Assembly: GCA_029204225.1 (NCBI GenBank)
Contig: CM055092.1
Location: 12,526,476 to 12,590,475 of the forward strand
Reading direction: 5' to 3'
Length of the DNA: 64,000 bases
From: Diphasiastrum complanatum
Lineage: Eukaryota > Streptophyta > Lycopodiopsida > Lycopodiales > Lycopodiaceae
The notes under the pieces are model-generated. The model was not told the DNA's origin, ran no database searches, and was given only the letters and a program-made list of their open reading frames with translations. Positions 22,562-33,040 of the stretch are shown here, piece after piece; the stretch's first letter is position 1; each line of letters begins with the position of its first letter. A program made the position numbers and the translations under genes.

Positions 22562-23371
22562 TGTCAGAAATGGTGAACTCCTGCAACTTTGTCACGGCAC
22601 GAAAAAGAAACGAAGGTCGAACGAGAACAATTCGTGACAGTCAATGTCCCTTGACTCGAAGCACGAACGATTCGCGAATCATTCGTGAATCGTAAACACA
22701 CCTCTAGGGCCGCAAACCGCAACGGGACGCAAAACGAAAAACTACGAAAGAAACGAAGAGAACGAAAGCAAACGGGAGATTACGAAACAAACGAAGAGGA
22801 ATCTTCCACGCCGTCAGCTGGCAGCTCAACGGGCTTGGAGTCGTGAACTTCACGCCCAGCTAAAATAAGTGGCAACGACGGAGATTAACTAACTAGTTGA
22901 TTAGCGTTAACTAGTCTTGTGATTCTACGTTTAGCTATCTTGTAAACTCCACACAGTGGAGGTACAAACTATCCTTTTTGGATCATAACAAGTAATCTGA
23001 ATACAGAGATCTGTAAGAGACAGAGAGATAGACGTAGCAAGTAGAGCAGAAAAGTAAAAATACCAGAGCTGTGCATGAAAGTCTACCAACGAGCAGAACA
23101 CAGCGAAAGAGCAGAGTGTCATTCCGCCAACGAGCGAGACACTAACGATCTCGTTCTAAAAATTAAACTGATAATACAGTCGCTCTATTTTCATGCATCT
23201 CCTTGTCTCGTGTTGTTTGTCTTGATTGCTAGAATAAAATGTGTTCTGTGATGTGTAGTCGAGTGTCTAGGATCCTGTAAAAAGCTTCCGCGCAAAAAGA
23301 AAATTTAAAGACAAAATCGTTCGCGAGTAAGAAGAAGAAGACGAAAATGAAACAGTCTCGCTTCCGCAACA
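22562..23371 (+). repeat. 5' LTR of Copia element A2
   Basis: About 810 bp from TGTCAGAAATGG to CCGCAACA, aligned with the A1 LTR at 4153-4806. It is longer than in A1, mainly in a purine-rich stretch with repeated ACGAAA/AACGAAG words and ATTCGCGAATCATTCGTGAA. The 5' border is inferred. Confidence 0.65.
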
Positions 23372-23385
23372 CGTTATCAGAGCCC
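23372..23385 (+). other. Primer binding site of A2 (mutated)
   Basis: CGTTATCAGAGCCC directly after the LTR end; differs from TGGTATCAGAGCC at the first and third positions. Confidence 0.6.
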
Positions 23386-23436
23386 ACAGGTTATCACTAC
23401 TGATATCCAAACAGTGATTCTTTCAGACAACACAAT

Positions 23437-25085
23437 ATGGCTACGACAATCCAGATGAGAGTAGTAATCAGTCTTGATGGCGCAAATTACATAATCTGAA
23501 AATTCAAAATCAAAACATTTCTGAAGGGCGAAGGCATCTGGTCGGTGACCGAACTCTCAGAGGTGCAGCCTCCAGAGGGAGACCCGAGGAGAGATGAATG
23601 GATCAGAAAAGATGAGCGCGCAATGGCGATCATCGTTTCGTCCATAAATGAAGATATACTCATGCAGATTGAAGACTGTGAAAGCAGCCATGCAGCGTGG
23701 GAAAGATTAAAACAGAAGTAACTCGCTGCATCAGGACAGGAGCACCAGGTCCCAACACCACAACAGCTGATGTACTTCATGAAATCTCTACCGACGTCCT
23801 ATCAGCCGCTGAGAATGCTATACTGAGTCTACCAGATATGTCATTCGACAAAGCAGTCAGTCTTGTCGCTGATGAGAGACGAAGGAGAGGGAAGCAGTGA
23901 TCAAGAGAAGGCTCTCTTCACGAAAGGAAAGAAGAAGAACAAGAACAAGCCAAGATTCGAGAAGACAAAGTCCTCGAATCAGAAATCTTCTTCCTGCGAT
24001 CACTGCCACAAACCAGGCCATACGACCAACAAATGTTGGTTCAATCTAGCAATACCTTGCATGCACTGTAAGAAGAAAGGACATTCTGCATACGATTGCA
24101 GATTTAATCCAAAAAGAAAAAACAAAGCTGAAAAGACAAACGTTGCAGAGTCATCTAAAGATGCAAAAAGAGATGATGAAGCTTTCACGATACTCGATGA
24201 AGCTTCAACGAGCTACACTGAACACGACTACGATGTAGTCATTGATTCAGGAGCAACATCACACATAACCTGCAACAAGAAGATCTTGATCAACTTTCAC
24301 GAACTCAAAAACAACGAAGCAGTGATTCTAGGCGATGGAAGCAGACATGATGTCAAAGGCATCGACACTCTACAACTACGAACTCTGTCAAGCCAAGCAG
24401 AGCTGCCAGGAGTACTCTATGTGCCCTTACTCAGAAAAGATCTGTTATCTGTCTCCAAGATGGCAGATCTAGACATTCGAGTTTTGTTCGACGGCAACAC
24501 ATATCGCATGATCGAGAAGACGACAAACAAGTTGCTGATGGTCGGATGCAAAGAAGGAAACCTCTACCGGGCCAAAATCATCAGCAACTCTGAAAGCATA
24601 TTAAATGCTTCAGAAAATGAAGATCAGCTCTGGCGTAGAAGAATGTATCATCTGATCATGCGGAGCCTGTATGACATGAGCAGAAAAGACATAGTCACAG
24701 GTCTCAGAATTTCAAGGCCCGAAACTGAGTTCTGCGAAGCTTGTCAAAAAGGCAAGCAACATCGAAATCCATTCACGCATGAAGGAGGAAGAGCCAAGGA
24801 AGTTCTTGAGCTCGTCCACTCTGATGTCTGTGGACCAATGAAGATGGGTTCGCTCTCAAGTTCGAGATACTTTCTAATGTTCATAGATGATTACAGCCGG
24901 ATGACCACGATCTACTACTTGAAGAAGAAATCCGAAGTGTTTGATTCCTTCAAGAAGTTCGTGGCATTTGCAGAGTGACACACCTCGAAAAAGATACAAA
25001 TCCTTAGATCTGACAACGGAGGTGAATACAAAAGCACAGAATTCTCAAGATTCTGCGAAGACCAAGGGATAGAACACCAATTCAC
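23437..25085 (+). pseudogene. Copia gag-protease-integrase, left part (A2)
   Basis: Gag starts at ATG 23437 as in A1 and carries an early stop and an internal deletion after HAAWERLKQK. From 23863 a 371-codon frame follows: two CCHC zinc knuckles (CDHCHKPGHTTNKC and CMHCKKKGHSAYDC), the retropepsin site VVIDSGATSHIT, the GAG-pre-integrase zinc region ending FCEACQKGKQH, and the integrase core with VHSDVCGP (first Asp). A stop at 24976-24978 follows FVAFAE, yet the same frame continues with RSDNGGEYKSTEF (second Asp) to EHQFT, where the nested element begins. In life gag packages RNA, protease cuts the polyprotein and integrase inserts cDNA; this copy is inactive. Confidence 0.9.
25081..25085 (+). 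repeat. Target site duplication of element B, left
   Basis: TTCAC, repeated exactly at 30668-30672. Removing one copy with the element restores the host integrase reading QFTPAY. Confidence 0.93.
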
Positions 25086-25450
25086 TGTTAGAAAAATAAA
25101 TGTAAATGATTTAGAAGCCATAGGTTACTATGACCCAAAAGGTCGAGATCTGTGTAACCATGGTCATTTATATTTTAGGCCCAAGTTAGTATGAAACTAA
25201 CTTGTAGGGACTCGTGGGTCCACCAGGGGCCTATACATGTGAATTAAGTACCTAACTTGTTATTTGGGGTACTTAATTATTTTATGTAACTTATTGGAGC
25301 TAGATAGCCATTAGTCAAGTTATTGGACAACCAACAGTCATGATCATATTGGCTGTCCACAAGTTTCTACAAGAGGGTCATCTAATCATCTCTTTCTTCT
25401 CTTTGAGAATACTTTGTCTTAATGAATAGTCTTGATTCTGGATTCCTACA
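25086..25450 (+). repeat. 5' LTR of element B
   Basis: 365 bp, TGTTAGAAAAATAAATG to GATTCCTACA. Relative to the 3' LTR it lacks about 78 bp after the ACCAACAGTCATGA segment. Confidence 0.93.
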
Positions 25451-25463
25451 TGGTATCAGAGCC
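25451..25463 (+). other. Primer binding site of element B
   Basis: TGGTATCAGAGCC, exact initiator-Met tRNA complementary site, immediately after the LTR. Confidence 0.93.
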
Positions 25464-26084
25464 ATTTTTTAGAATTGATTGCTTGCTGGAGGGCATCCAA
25501 TAGGCAGCTACATTTCTCCTCTTTTGGTTCATAAAAATCAAAAATTTTCTGATTTTTGTGGAGAGAGAACTAGTCGGCTCCTTGTTTTTTGTGCAGGAAA
25601 TTGCAGGGACAAGCTTGGAACCTCCATTCATTTGGGAGCCAGCAGTAGGGCGCGTATGCTCAACTAGTTTTCATGTGATTGAAATCAGATTACATGCTTC
25701 AAATTTTAGATTTTCTTCTTGGAGGAGGGCGCCCATCTACCTTGAAGACAAATGTGTTTTTGACACATTTTTAGTGGCTGAAATTTTTTGATTTTTGAAC
25801 CTGGAAGAAGGTCCTACCATCTGCTCCATTAGCACATTGAGTGCACACCATTTTACCACAAAAGTTCTGGTTGTGGTTTTGGCTTCATTGGAAGCTTGCA
25901 TATTAGTTAGTATTATGTTATTTTAGCATAATACAGCCACCTATATCTTCTTGTGAATGAGCTATTGCATGTGGTGTATTGCAATCTATAGTGCTCATTA
26001 ATTCAACCTTGATCTTGCTGATTTTTTAGTAGATTTTGGTCTGGAATCTGTTTTTTCCATCTACTATTAGCTGAATTTTCAAAA
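25464..26084 (+). other. Untranslated leader of element B
   Basis: About 620 bp between primer site and gag start; contains two similar GGAGGGCGCCCATCT/GGAGGGCATCCAAT segments but no supported gene. Confidence 0.6.
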
Positions 26085-28363
26085 ATGGCTAAAGAATCTG
26101 AATCTATAGGTTCTTTGTTCAATGAAGATAGGTTGGATGGAACTAATTTCTCCTTGTGGTGCTACATGATCAAAAATATCTCATCAATCTTCAAAACCAA
26201 AAAAAATTATGACGATAAGCGATCATTAAGGATGTTCAATAAGCTAAAGGTTTGTTTGAAGTTGTAAGTGGTGATGAAGAGAGGCCACCTAGTCTGGCAC
26301 CTACTACACCGTCAAGAGCTACTTCTTCAACACATGTGGAGGTGTCTTCCGAAGAACAAAAGAAGTGGGATTGACGTTACGCACAAGCACATTCGGTCAT
26401 AGCGCTATCCGTGAAGAGATCAATCCTACTTCACATTCGATCATGCAAGACTTCCAAGAGTGCTTGGGAAGTACTTGCCAAGATGTTCCAAGTGAAGAAT
26501 ATGGCGAAAGTGCTTTTTCTACGTAATCAACTCTCAACATTGAAGATGCAAGAGGGTGATACGCTTTCAAATCACTTAATGAAGATCAAGGATCTTCGTG
26601 AAGAGCTTCTTAGCATTGACGAAATTGTCGAGAACTCTCAATTTGTTTCAATTACTCTTAATTCACTTCCTCATTCCTACTTTCCATTTGTGTCTACTTT
26701 AAGCATATCTCTTAGGGGACAACAAATCTCCTTTGAAGAGCCTGTTGGCTTACTTCTCCAAGAAGAGCAAACAAGGATTAATTTTGGTGAACAAGAAGAT
26801 CAAGCCTTCTTCACCAAAGGCAAAGGCAAGGGCAAGTGGAAAGGTAAGTCTTCTTCTTCCAAGGATCAAAAATCCAAGGAAGGCCAAGATCAAGGATCCA
26901 AAAAGAAAGGTAAGTGCCATTATTGTAAAAAGTTTGGGCACCACATAAAGGAATGTAGGAATAAGCTTACTAAAGATAAAGAGAAACGTATTGATACAAA
27001 TACAGCCATGATTTCATTAGAACATCAAAAGGAGGATGATTCTTTCAATGGTGATTTTGCTTTTGTCACTAACAATCTCATTTCTAATCAAAATGAGATT
27101 TCTACCACTTCTCGACTTGCTAGTTTTTCAGCAGAAAATAGCACTACTTCAGCTTTGCAGGTTGCTGTTTTTTCTTCCATTGATTGGGTGATTGATAGCG
27201 GAGCTACACGCCATATGACTCACTACACAAAGCTTATGAAAATCAAAGATGGAAGCAAGGTTCAAGGTGTTGACAACACCTCCTATTCAATTGAAGGCAT
27301 TGGATCTATACCCCTCATTCTTCCCAATGGAGAAGAAAAGTACATTCGAAATGTACTTTATGTTCCTAAGATAAAGAAAAATCTCATTTCAGTCTCTACA
27401 ATCATGAATCAAGAATTGATTGTAGAATTTAAAGAAGACAAATGTCTTATAAAAGTCCCAAAGAGATCACTTTTAATTGTTGCTTCGGGAACATTGCTAG
27501 GAGGTTTGTTTTTGTTGGATATTTATGAACCTAAAGCTTTGACATCCTTTGGTCTTGTTACTACTAATTCACATGCATTGGAGTTGGCTAAACTATGGCA
27601 TGCGAGGTACGGGCAGCTCAATTTTAAAAGTTTGAATATGTTGAAGAAATTCAACATGGTAGAAGGCATTCCAAATATGGAACATCCCGAAGGACATGTA
27701 TGTGAAGGATGCATACTTGGTAAGTTTCAACAAAAGCCTTTTCCTATTGATGGGACTATCAAAGTTGGTGATAAGTTTGCCTTAATTCATAGTGATGTAT
27801 GTGGTCCAATGAGAACCGAATCCATTGGTAAATGCAAGTACTTCGCTACTCTTATTGATGATTTTTCAAGGTTTACATGGATCTTTCCTATGAAGGCAAA
27901 ATCTGAAGTTTTTCAACGGTTCAAAGATCTTCTAGCTATGATAGAAAATCAATTTGGGCATACTTTGAAGATACTACATACCGACCGAGGAGGGGAATAC
28001 ATTAAAAGTACGTTCGACATGTTTCTTCAAAGCAAAGGCATTCTACATCAAATGACTACACCTTACACATCGCAACAAAATGGTGTTGCCGAGAGGAAAA
28101 ATCGCACAATCATGGAGATGGCTCGTTGCATGCTTAAGGCAAAGGGCATTCCCCACAAGTTTTGGGCTGAAGTGATTATTACGGCGGCATACATTAGTAA
28201 TCAGTGTCCGACTAAAGCCTTGAAGATTTTGACTCCTTATGAAGCTTGGTATGATTTAGTATCACCATCTAATGTTGAAGAGGAGGGACTGCCATCATCC
28301 TCTAATGGACAGCCCTTCTTCAAGCGAACAGCCCATAATTCATCAAGAGGAGTAGATTTATGA
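26085..28363 (+). pseudogene. Copia gag-protease-integrase of element B
   Basis: Gag starts at ATG 26085 (EDRLDGTNFSLWCYMIKN), breaks at 26267, and resumes in a 650-codon frame at 26411-28363. That frame has the gag core (AWEVLAKMFQ, LRNQLSTLKMQEGDTLSNH), a Lys/Gly-rich basic stretch, one CCHC knuckle (CHYCKKFGHHIKEC), retropepsin DSGATRHMTH, GAG-pre-integrase LWHARYGQLNFKSL with CEGCILGK, and the integrase catalytic residues Asp (IHSDVCGP), Asp (LHTDRGGEY) and Glu (NGVAERKNRT). After TPYEAWYD the frame jumps to SPSNVEEEG, so the integrase linker/GKGY region is deleted. The single long frame shows this copy decayed later than its neighbours, but gag is already broken. Confidence 0.93.
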
Positions 28364-30124
28364 AGAGGAACGGCCTGTTGAAAACTTTGGACAACATAGT
28401 CCAATTTCAGAGCACTTTGGACAGCAAAGTGTTGATAGTTCAGATCACTTTGGACAGCAAAGCGTTGATCGAAGTAAGGCTGTTGGATAGCCTAAACCAG
28501 TCCCTAAATGGCTGTTGCAAACTTTGCAGGACAGCAAAGTGAACCGCTTCTATGAAGGGAAGACTCGTGCCTCATCTAAATTAGTAGAATTTGCTGATTT
28601 TTCTGATTTTGCTTTTACATCTATTGAGGATAGTGCAATAGAACCTGTTTTTTATAAGTAGGCCAGAGGAGTAAAATATTGGGAGGACGCGATGAAAGAG
28701 GAGTATGACTCACTCATAAAGAACCAAACATGGGTTCTTGTTGATCTTCCACATGGAAAGAAAGCAATTGGCTGTAAATGGATTTATAAGATCAAGTACA
28801 AGTCCAATGGTACTGTTGAAACGTACAAGGCAAGACTTGTTGCCAAAGGTTATGCGCAAAAGAAGGGCATTGATTATGATGAAACTTTTGCACCTACCGC
28901 ACGAATAACTATCGTAAGGATAGTCACTGCTTTGGCTGCCCATCATCGTTGGCGTATGCACCAACTTGACATAAAGACAGCCTTCCTCAATGGTGATCTT
29001 AATGAAGAAGTTTACCTTCAGCAACCTGCTGGTTTTTTGGTTGCAGGTCAAGAAGACAAAGTGTGTCTTCTCAAGAAGGCTCTCTATGGACTAAAACAAG
29101 CCCCAAGGATGTGTATCAAAAGATACACACATACTTTTGTGATCGTGGATTTTCTAACAGTCCCAGTGAATCTACGCTTTATGTCATGCATACATCTGAG
29201 TTTATCATCATCATTTTGCTATATGTTGATGATATTATCATTACGGGTAGTAATGAACAATATATTGCAGTCTTAAAATATGATCTTGCTTCAGTTTATG
29301 ATACACCAGATTTAGGCCAATTGCATTTCTACCTTGGTCTTGAATTTTTGCAAGGAAAGGCTGGAATCTTCATTACTCAACAGCGATACATTAAGCAGAT
29401 TTTGAAGCGTTTCAAAATGGGAGATTGCAAGTCGGTTGCTACACCAATTGAGATAGGCCTGAAGTTAAGTAATCAAAGTGGTGGTGAACCATTTGATACT
29501 ACACTATATTGTCAAGCGGTTGGAAGTCTCATTTACTTATGCAACTCAAGACCAGACATATCTTATAGTGTTTCCCTCATGAGTCAATTCATGCATGCTC
29601 CGTTGACATCACATTGGAAAGCATTGAAGAGGATCCTTCGATATCTTCAAGGAAGTAAAACACTTGGTCTGTTTTATCCTTCTAGTGATGATGCATGTTT
29701 GGCTGGTTTTTGTGACTCGGATTGGGGTGGAGATCAAGACACTAGACGCTCTACTAGTGGTCATTGCTTTTTCATTGAAAATTCTGTAGTTTCTTGGTTA
29801 GGCAAGAAGCAGCCCACTGTTGCTACATCCTCAAGTGAAGTAGAATATAGAGCAACGTTTTCAGCCACTATGGAGTGTATATGACTGAGACAATTACTTG
29901 TTGATATGAAGCATGGCCAGCCCTCAGCTACTCTCCTATTTACAGATAGTCAAAGTGCTATTGCCATTGCACGAAATCTAATATTTCATGCAAGAACAAA
30001 GCATATCGAGATCCACTATCACTTTCTTCGAGAGAAGCTTCATAATGATGACATCACGCTTGAATATTGTCCCACGGAGGATAATATTATAGATGTGTTC
30101 ACTAAGGCATTGCCTAGAGTTTGA
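28364..30124 (+). pseudogene. Copia reverse transcriptase and RNase H of element B
   Basis: A spacer with two copies of HFGQQSVD (28385-28480) leads to reverse transcriptase: [57 protein letters not shown] and LYGLKQAPR up to about 29105. There a frameshift moves the reading to the next frame, which carries the catalytic YVDDIIITG (29224-29250), YLGLEF and the connection region. RNase H reads CDSDWGGDQDTRRSTSG, KKQPTVATSSSEVEYRA, a stop at 29882, then DSQSAIAIARN and ARTKHIEIHYHFLREK, ending FTKALPRV with TGA at 30124. Confidence 0.93.
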
Positions 30125-30213
30125 TTTAAAGCTCTTTGTGAAGTTTTAAATTTAAAGCAACATGTTGATTTTCTTACTTAGTGAATACATGTCATTTCTA
30201 CATGTCATTTTCA

Positions 30214-30224
30214 TTTAAGGAGGG
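30214..30224 (+). other. Polypurine tract of element B
   Basis: AAGGAGGG directly before the TGTTAG of the 3' LTR, the usual position of the plus-strand primer. Confidence 0.75.
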
Positions 30225-30667
30225 TGTTAGAATAATAAATGTAAATGATGTAGAAGCTATAGGTTACTATGACCCAAAAGGTCGAGATTTGTGTAACCAT
30301 GGTCATTTATATTCTAGGCCCAAGTTAGTATGAAACTAACTTGTAGGGACTCGTGGGTCCACTAGGGGCCTATACATGTGAATTAAGTACCTAACTTGTT
30401 ATTTGAGGTACTTAATTATTTTATGTAACTTATGGTAGCTAGATAGCCGTTAGTCAAGTTATTGGACAACCAACCGTCATGAAGGTAGATAGCCATCTTG
30501 GACTACTTATATGTAGCCATTCATTTGTATGAGACACACTTTTGTTAAGCAATCTACTGTTCATATTGGTTGTCCACAAGTTTCTACAAGAGGGTCATCT
30601 AACCATCTCTCTCTTCTCTTTGAGAATACTTTGTGTTAATGAATAGTCTTGATTCTGGATTCCTACA
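30225..30667 (+). repeat. 3' LTR of element B
   Basis: 443 bp, TGTTAGAATAATAAATG to GATTCCTACA, full-length compared with the shortened 5' LTR. Followed directly by TTCAC. Confidence 0.93.
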
Positions 30668-30950
30668 TTCACTCCTGCATACAACCAAAATACAACGGTG
30701 TGGCAGAAAGAAGAAACAGAACGCTAGTCGAAGGATCCAGATGCATGACGACATAGGCTCAACTGCCAGGTCAATTATGGGCTTAGGCAATAGCTGCAGC
30801 TATACACCTACAGAACAGATCTACAACGACAACGCTGGAAAACAAAACACCATACAAAATGTGGACAGGCGGAAAGCCTGATCTCTCATACCTATGAGTG
30901 TTTGGATGTGCAGCATACAAGCACATTCCAAAAGAAAAAAGAAACAAGCT
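30668..30950 (+). pseudogene. Copia A2, right part: integrase end
   Basis: Continues the A2 integrase: after TTCAC the reading is PAYNQN, and in the shifted frame the conserved NGVAERRNRT block (catalytic Glu). Further on TPYKMWTGGKPDLSYL and VFGCAAYKHIPKEKR match A1 at 5535-5620. Homology to A1 stops near 30948, where gypsy sequence begins. The C at KYNGV is frame-shifted, so both a deletion and the insertion have hit this gene. Confidence 0.85.
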
Positions 30951-33040
30951 CAATGCTTTGGAAGAGTAATATGGCTGACCTTAATAAAAAGTTTAATGAT
31001 TTGAAAGTGCAGATCTCTGAAGTTGCAAATAAAAGACCGAAAGCGTCTTCTTCCAACTCAGGAATGTGGTGTACAAAATGTGGAACTTCAGGACACACTA
31101 GGGAAGACTGCACCACTGTGAATGTCAAATATAATGAAGATCCTGCCTAGGAGGTACTTTTTATTTTTCAAAATGATGCGACTACTAACTATGTTCAGGG
31201 TACTGCAGCATCAGCCCATCAGGACAGACCCAAGTTTGCACCAAGAAGACATAATCCTCCTGAATTTGTTGGACCAGCGAAGTCTCAAATCGTGACCAAA
31301 CCAGTGTCGGGCCACTGCTATAACTATGGAGAGCCGGGACATTTTTCACCTGACTATCCTCAGCCACGAAAGCCGATTGGTTATGTACCATTATGCTCGA
31401 ATTGCAGAGAGCCTGGTCACAAGTATCCTGACTGCCGTCAGCCGTAGAAGCCGCGACCCAAATATCAGTATGTAGCAACACCAACTGTTGCAGACTCGAA
31501 AGCGAAAGCTTCGACTGATGTTGTTGTGCAGAGAATTGACATTATTGAAGAAAAATTGGCGAAGACAGAAGATCAGTCCTGGCCAAGTGACGTGGAGAAA
31601 TTACTCAAAGTCACAATGAGAAGCAAAAGCTCCTCGAAATCTGACCAGAAATCTTCGACGAAGCGCAGAAAGTCCTCGAAGAAGAAATCTTCTAGTAAAA
31701 CGACGAACAAATCTACGACTAAGAAAGATCTTAAAGATGACCACGACTATGACTGCGATGCTGCAAAGCTATTTGCTAAAGATATTTCAGCAGAGGCGAA
31801 AGAAATTATCAATGCTGAACTTTAGTCAGCTGCTGCAGAGAAGGTGGTCACTTTCGAGGAAGGGGACGACGAAATCACGAAGACGAAATTGTCTAGTGCT
31901 ATTATTGATAAGCCAATCTCGAAATCAAAGTTGAAGGACTATGACATCGTGACTGATATTGGATCTCTTTATCCGAACATTACGTTTGAGTAGTTGTTGG
32001 TAGATAACACTTATTACAGAAAGCAACTGAAAGGTCTTTCTGCACCGAAAAAGAAGAAAAAAGTTTCTTTGCCAAATGCTGCTGTTTTGTCTATTGATTT
32101 AGGTGATCTCGATGCACCTGAAATTAATATTACCGTTGCGAGATGCCTGATAAAAAAAGTGCCAATTGACTCTGGTTCCAGTGTGGACATAATAACAGAA
32201 GACACAGCTCATGCTTTGGGGCTGACTGACATTCAACCGACACAACGAAACATCAAGTTAGCTAATTTGACACGACGAAAACCTGTTGGAGAACTGAAGG
32301 ATGTCACTATTTACATTCAAGCCAAGCCATTCACAATGAATTTTATAGTTATCAAACCACTCGGTTTGTCATCCTATTCTGTGCTGATTGGACGACCCTA
32401 GTTTTATCAATCAAACGCAAGTGTTCATTAGAAATCTAGAGAGTTGAGATTTCAGACTGGTGAGACCAATAATCGAGGTAAGCCAGTTGAACAAATAATT
32501 ACCTGGAGTCATGACAAATATGAAGGTGAAACTCCTTTGTCTGAGACCAGTTTTACCTCAAAAGAATCTTCTTATGCCTTACATGTTTTTTCTAATGAAT
32601 CTGACATTGAAGTGCAATATTTCGAATGTTATGAGAATGCTGACGAAGAAGAATTCTTTGATGCCTGCAACACTGAAGTGGATGTTTCATATGAAGAGAT
32701 TATAGTTGCAAACACAAACTCGAAAGAGTCTGACGATTCGAGTGACAAATTTTAACACGAATTTGGTAATAAAAATCAGGTTGACGACAAGAAAACATCT
32801 ATGGAGTCAACCATGCGCGAAATTCATGGCCATACCAAGGCCAGTATGATAGAAGGTATCATTTTACCAGATTTTACTGAACTAATTGAACTTGCACCTG
32901 GCAGATTTGTGCATGTTTCGAAGTCACTTGGAAAATCTGAATTGGTGGAATTCACTGAACTATTGAAGGAGTTTCAAGATGTTTTTTTCTTGGTCGCTCG
33001 ACGATTTGAAGGGTATACCAATGACACCAATTTTTGCTAA
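30951..33040 (+). pseudogene. Ty3/gypsy gag C-terminus, protease and RT start
   Basis: Frames 30951-31150, 31160-31480, 31526-31825, 31994-32401, 32444-32755 and 32801-33040 read in order. First come three zinc-knuckle segments: CTKCGTSGHTREDC is intact, CYNYGEPGHFSPDY has lost two Cys, CSNCREPGHKYPDC is intact. Next is a very basic Lys/Ser/Thr stretch (31610-31740) and the retropepsin fold: CLIKKVPIDSGSSVDII with active-site Asp, ALGLTDIQPTQRNIKLA and SSYSVLIGRP. An acidic spacer follows, then LLKEFQDVFFLVARRFEGY, which corresponds to the segment just before gypsy reverse transcriptase (FAWSYEDLKGI-type). The element is cut there. Stops at 31148, 31446, 31825, 32401 and 32755 make it dead. 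Confidence 0.8.

Larger units (their letters stand above)
22562..25085 (+). mobile_element. Ty1/copia element A2, left part
   Basis: Second copy of the A1 family: 5' LTR, primer site, gag, protease and integrase up to the codon where element B inserted. The right part resumes at 30668 and stops near 30950, where unrelated gypsy sequence begins; reverse transcriptase, RNase H and 3' LTR are lost. Confidence 0.85.
25086..30667 (+). mobile_element. Complete nested Ty1/copia element B
   Basis: Bounded by two LTRs beginning TGTTAG and ending CCTACA, flanked by the 5 bp target duplication TTCAC, with primer site, gag, protease, integrase, reverse transcriptase, RNase H and a purine tract in canonical Copia order. 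It sits inside the integrase reading frame of A2. LTRs differ at roughly 16 positions by eye in the shared part, plus one 78 bp length difference, so insertion is not very recent. Confidence 0.95.

Noticed and set aside
28385-28480. Two copies of HFGQQSVD as a possible functional repeat
   Set aside because: A short duplication in the variable spacer between integrase and reverse transcriptase of Copia B; no sign of a separate gene.
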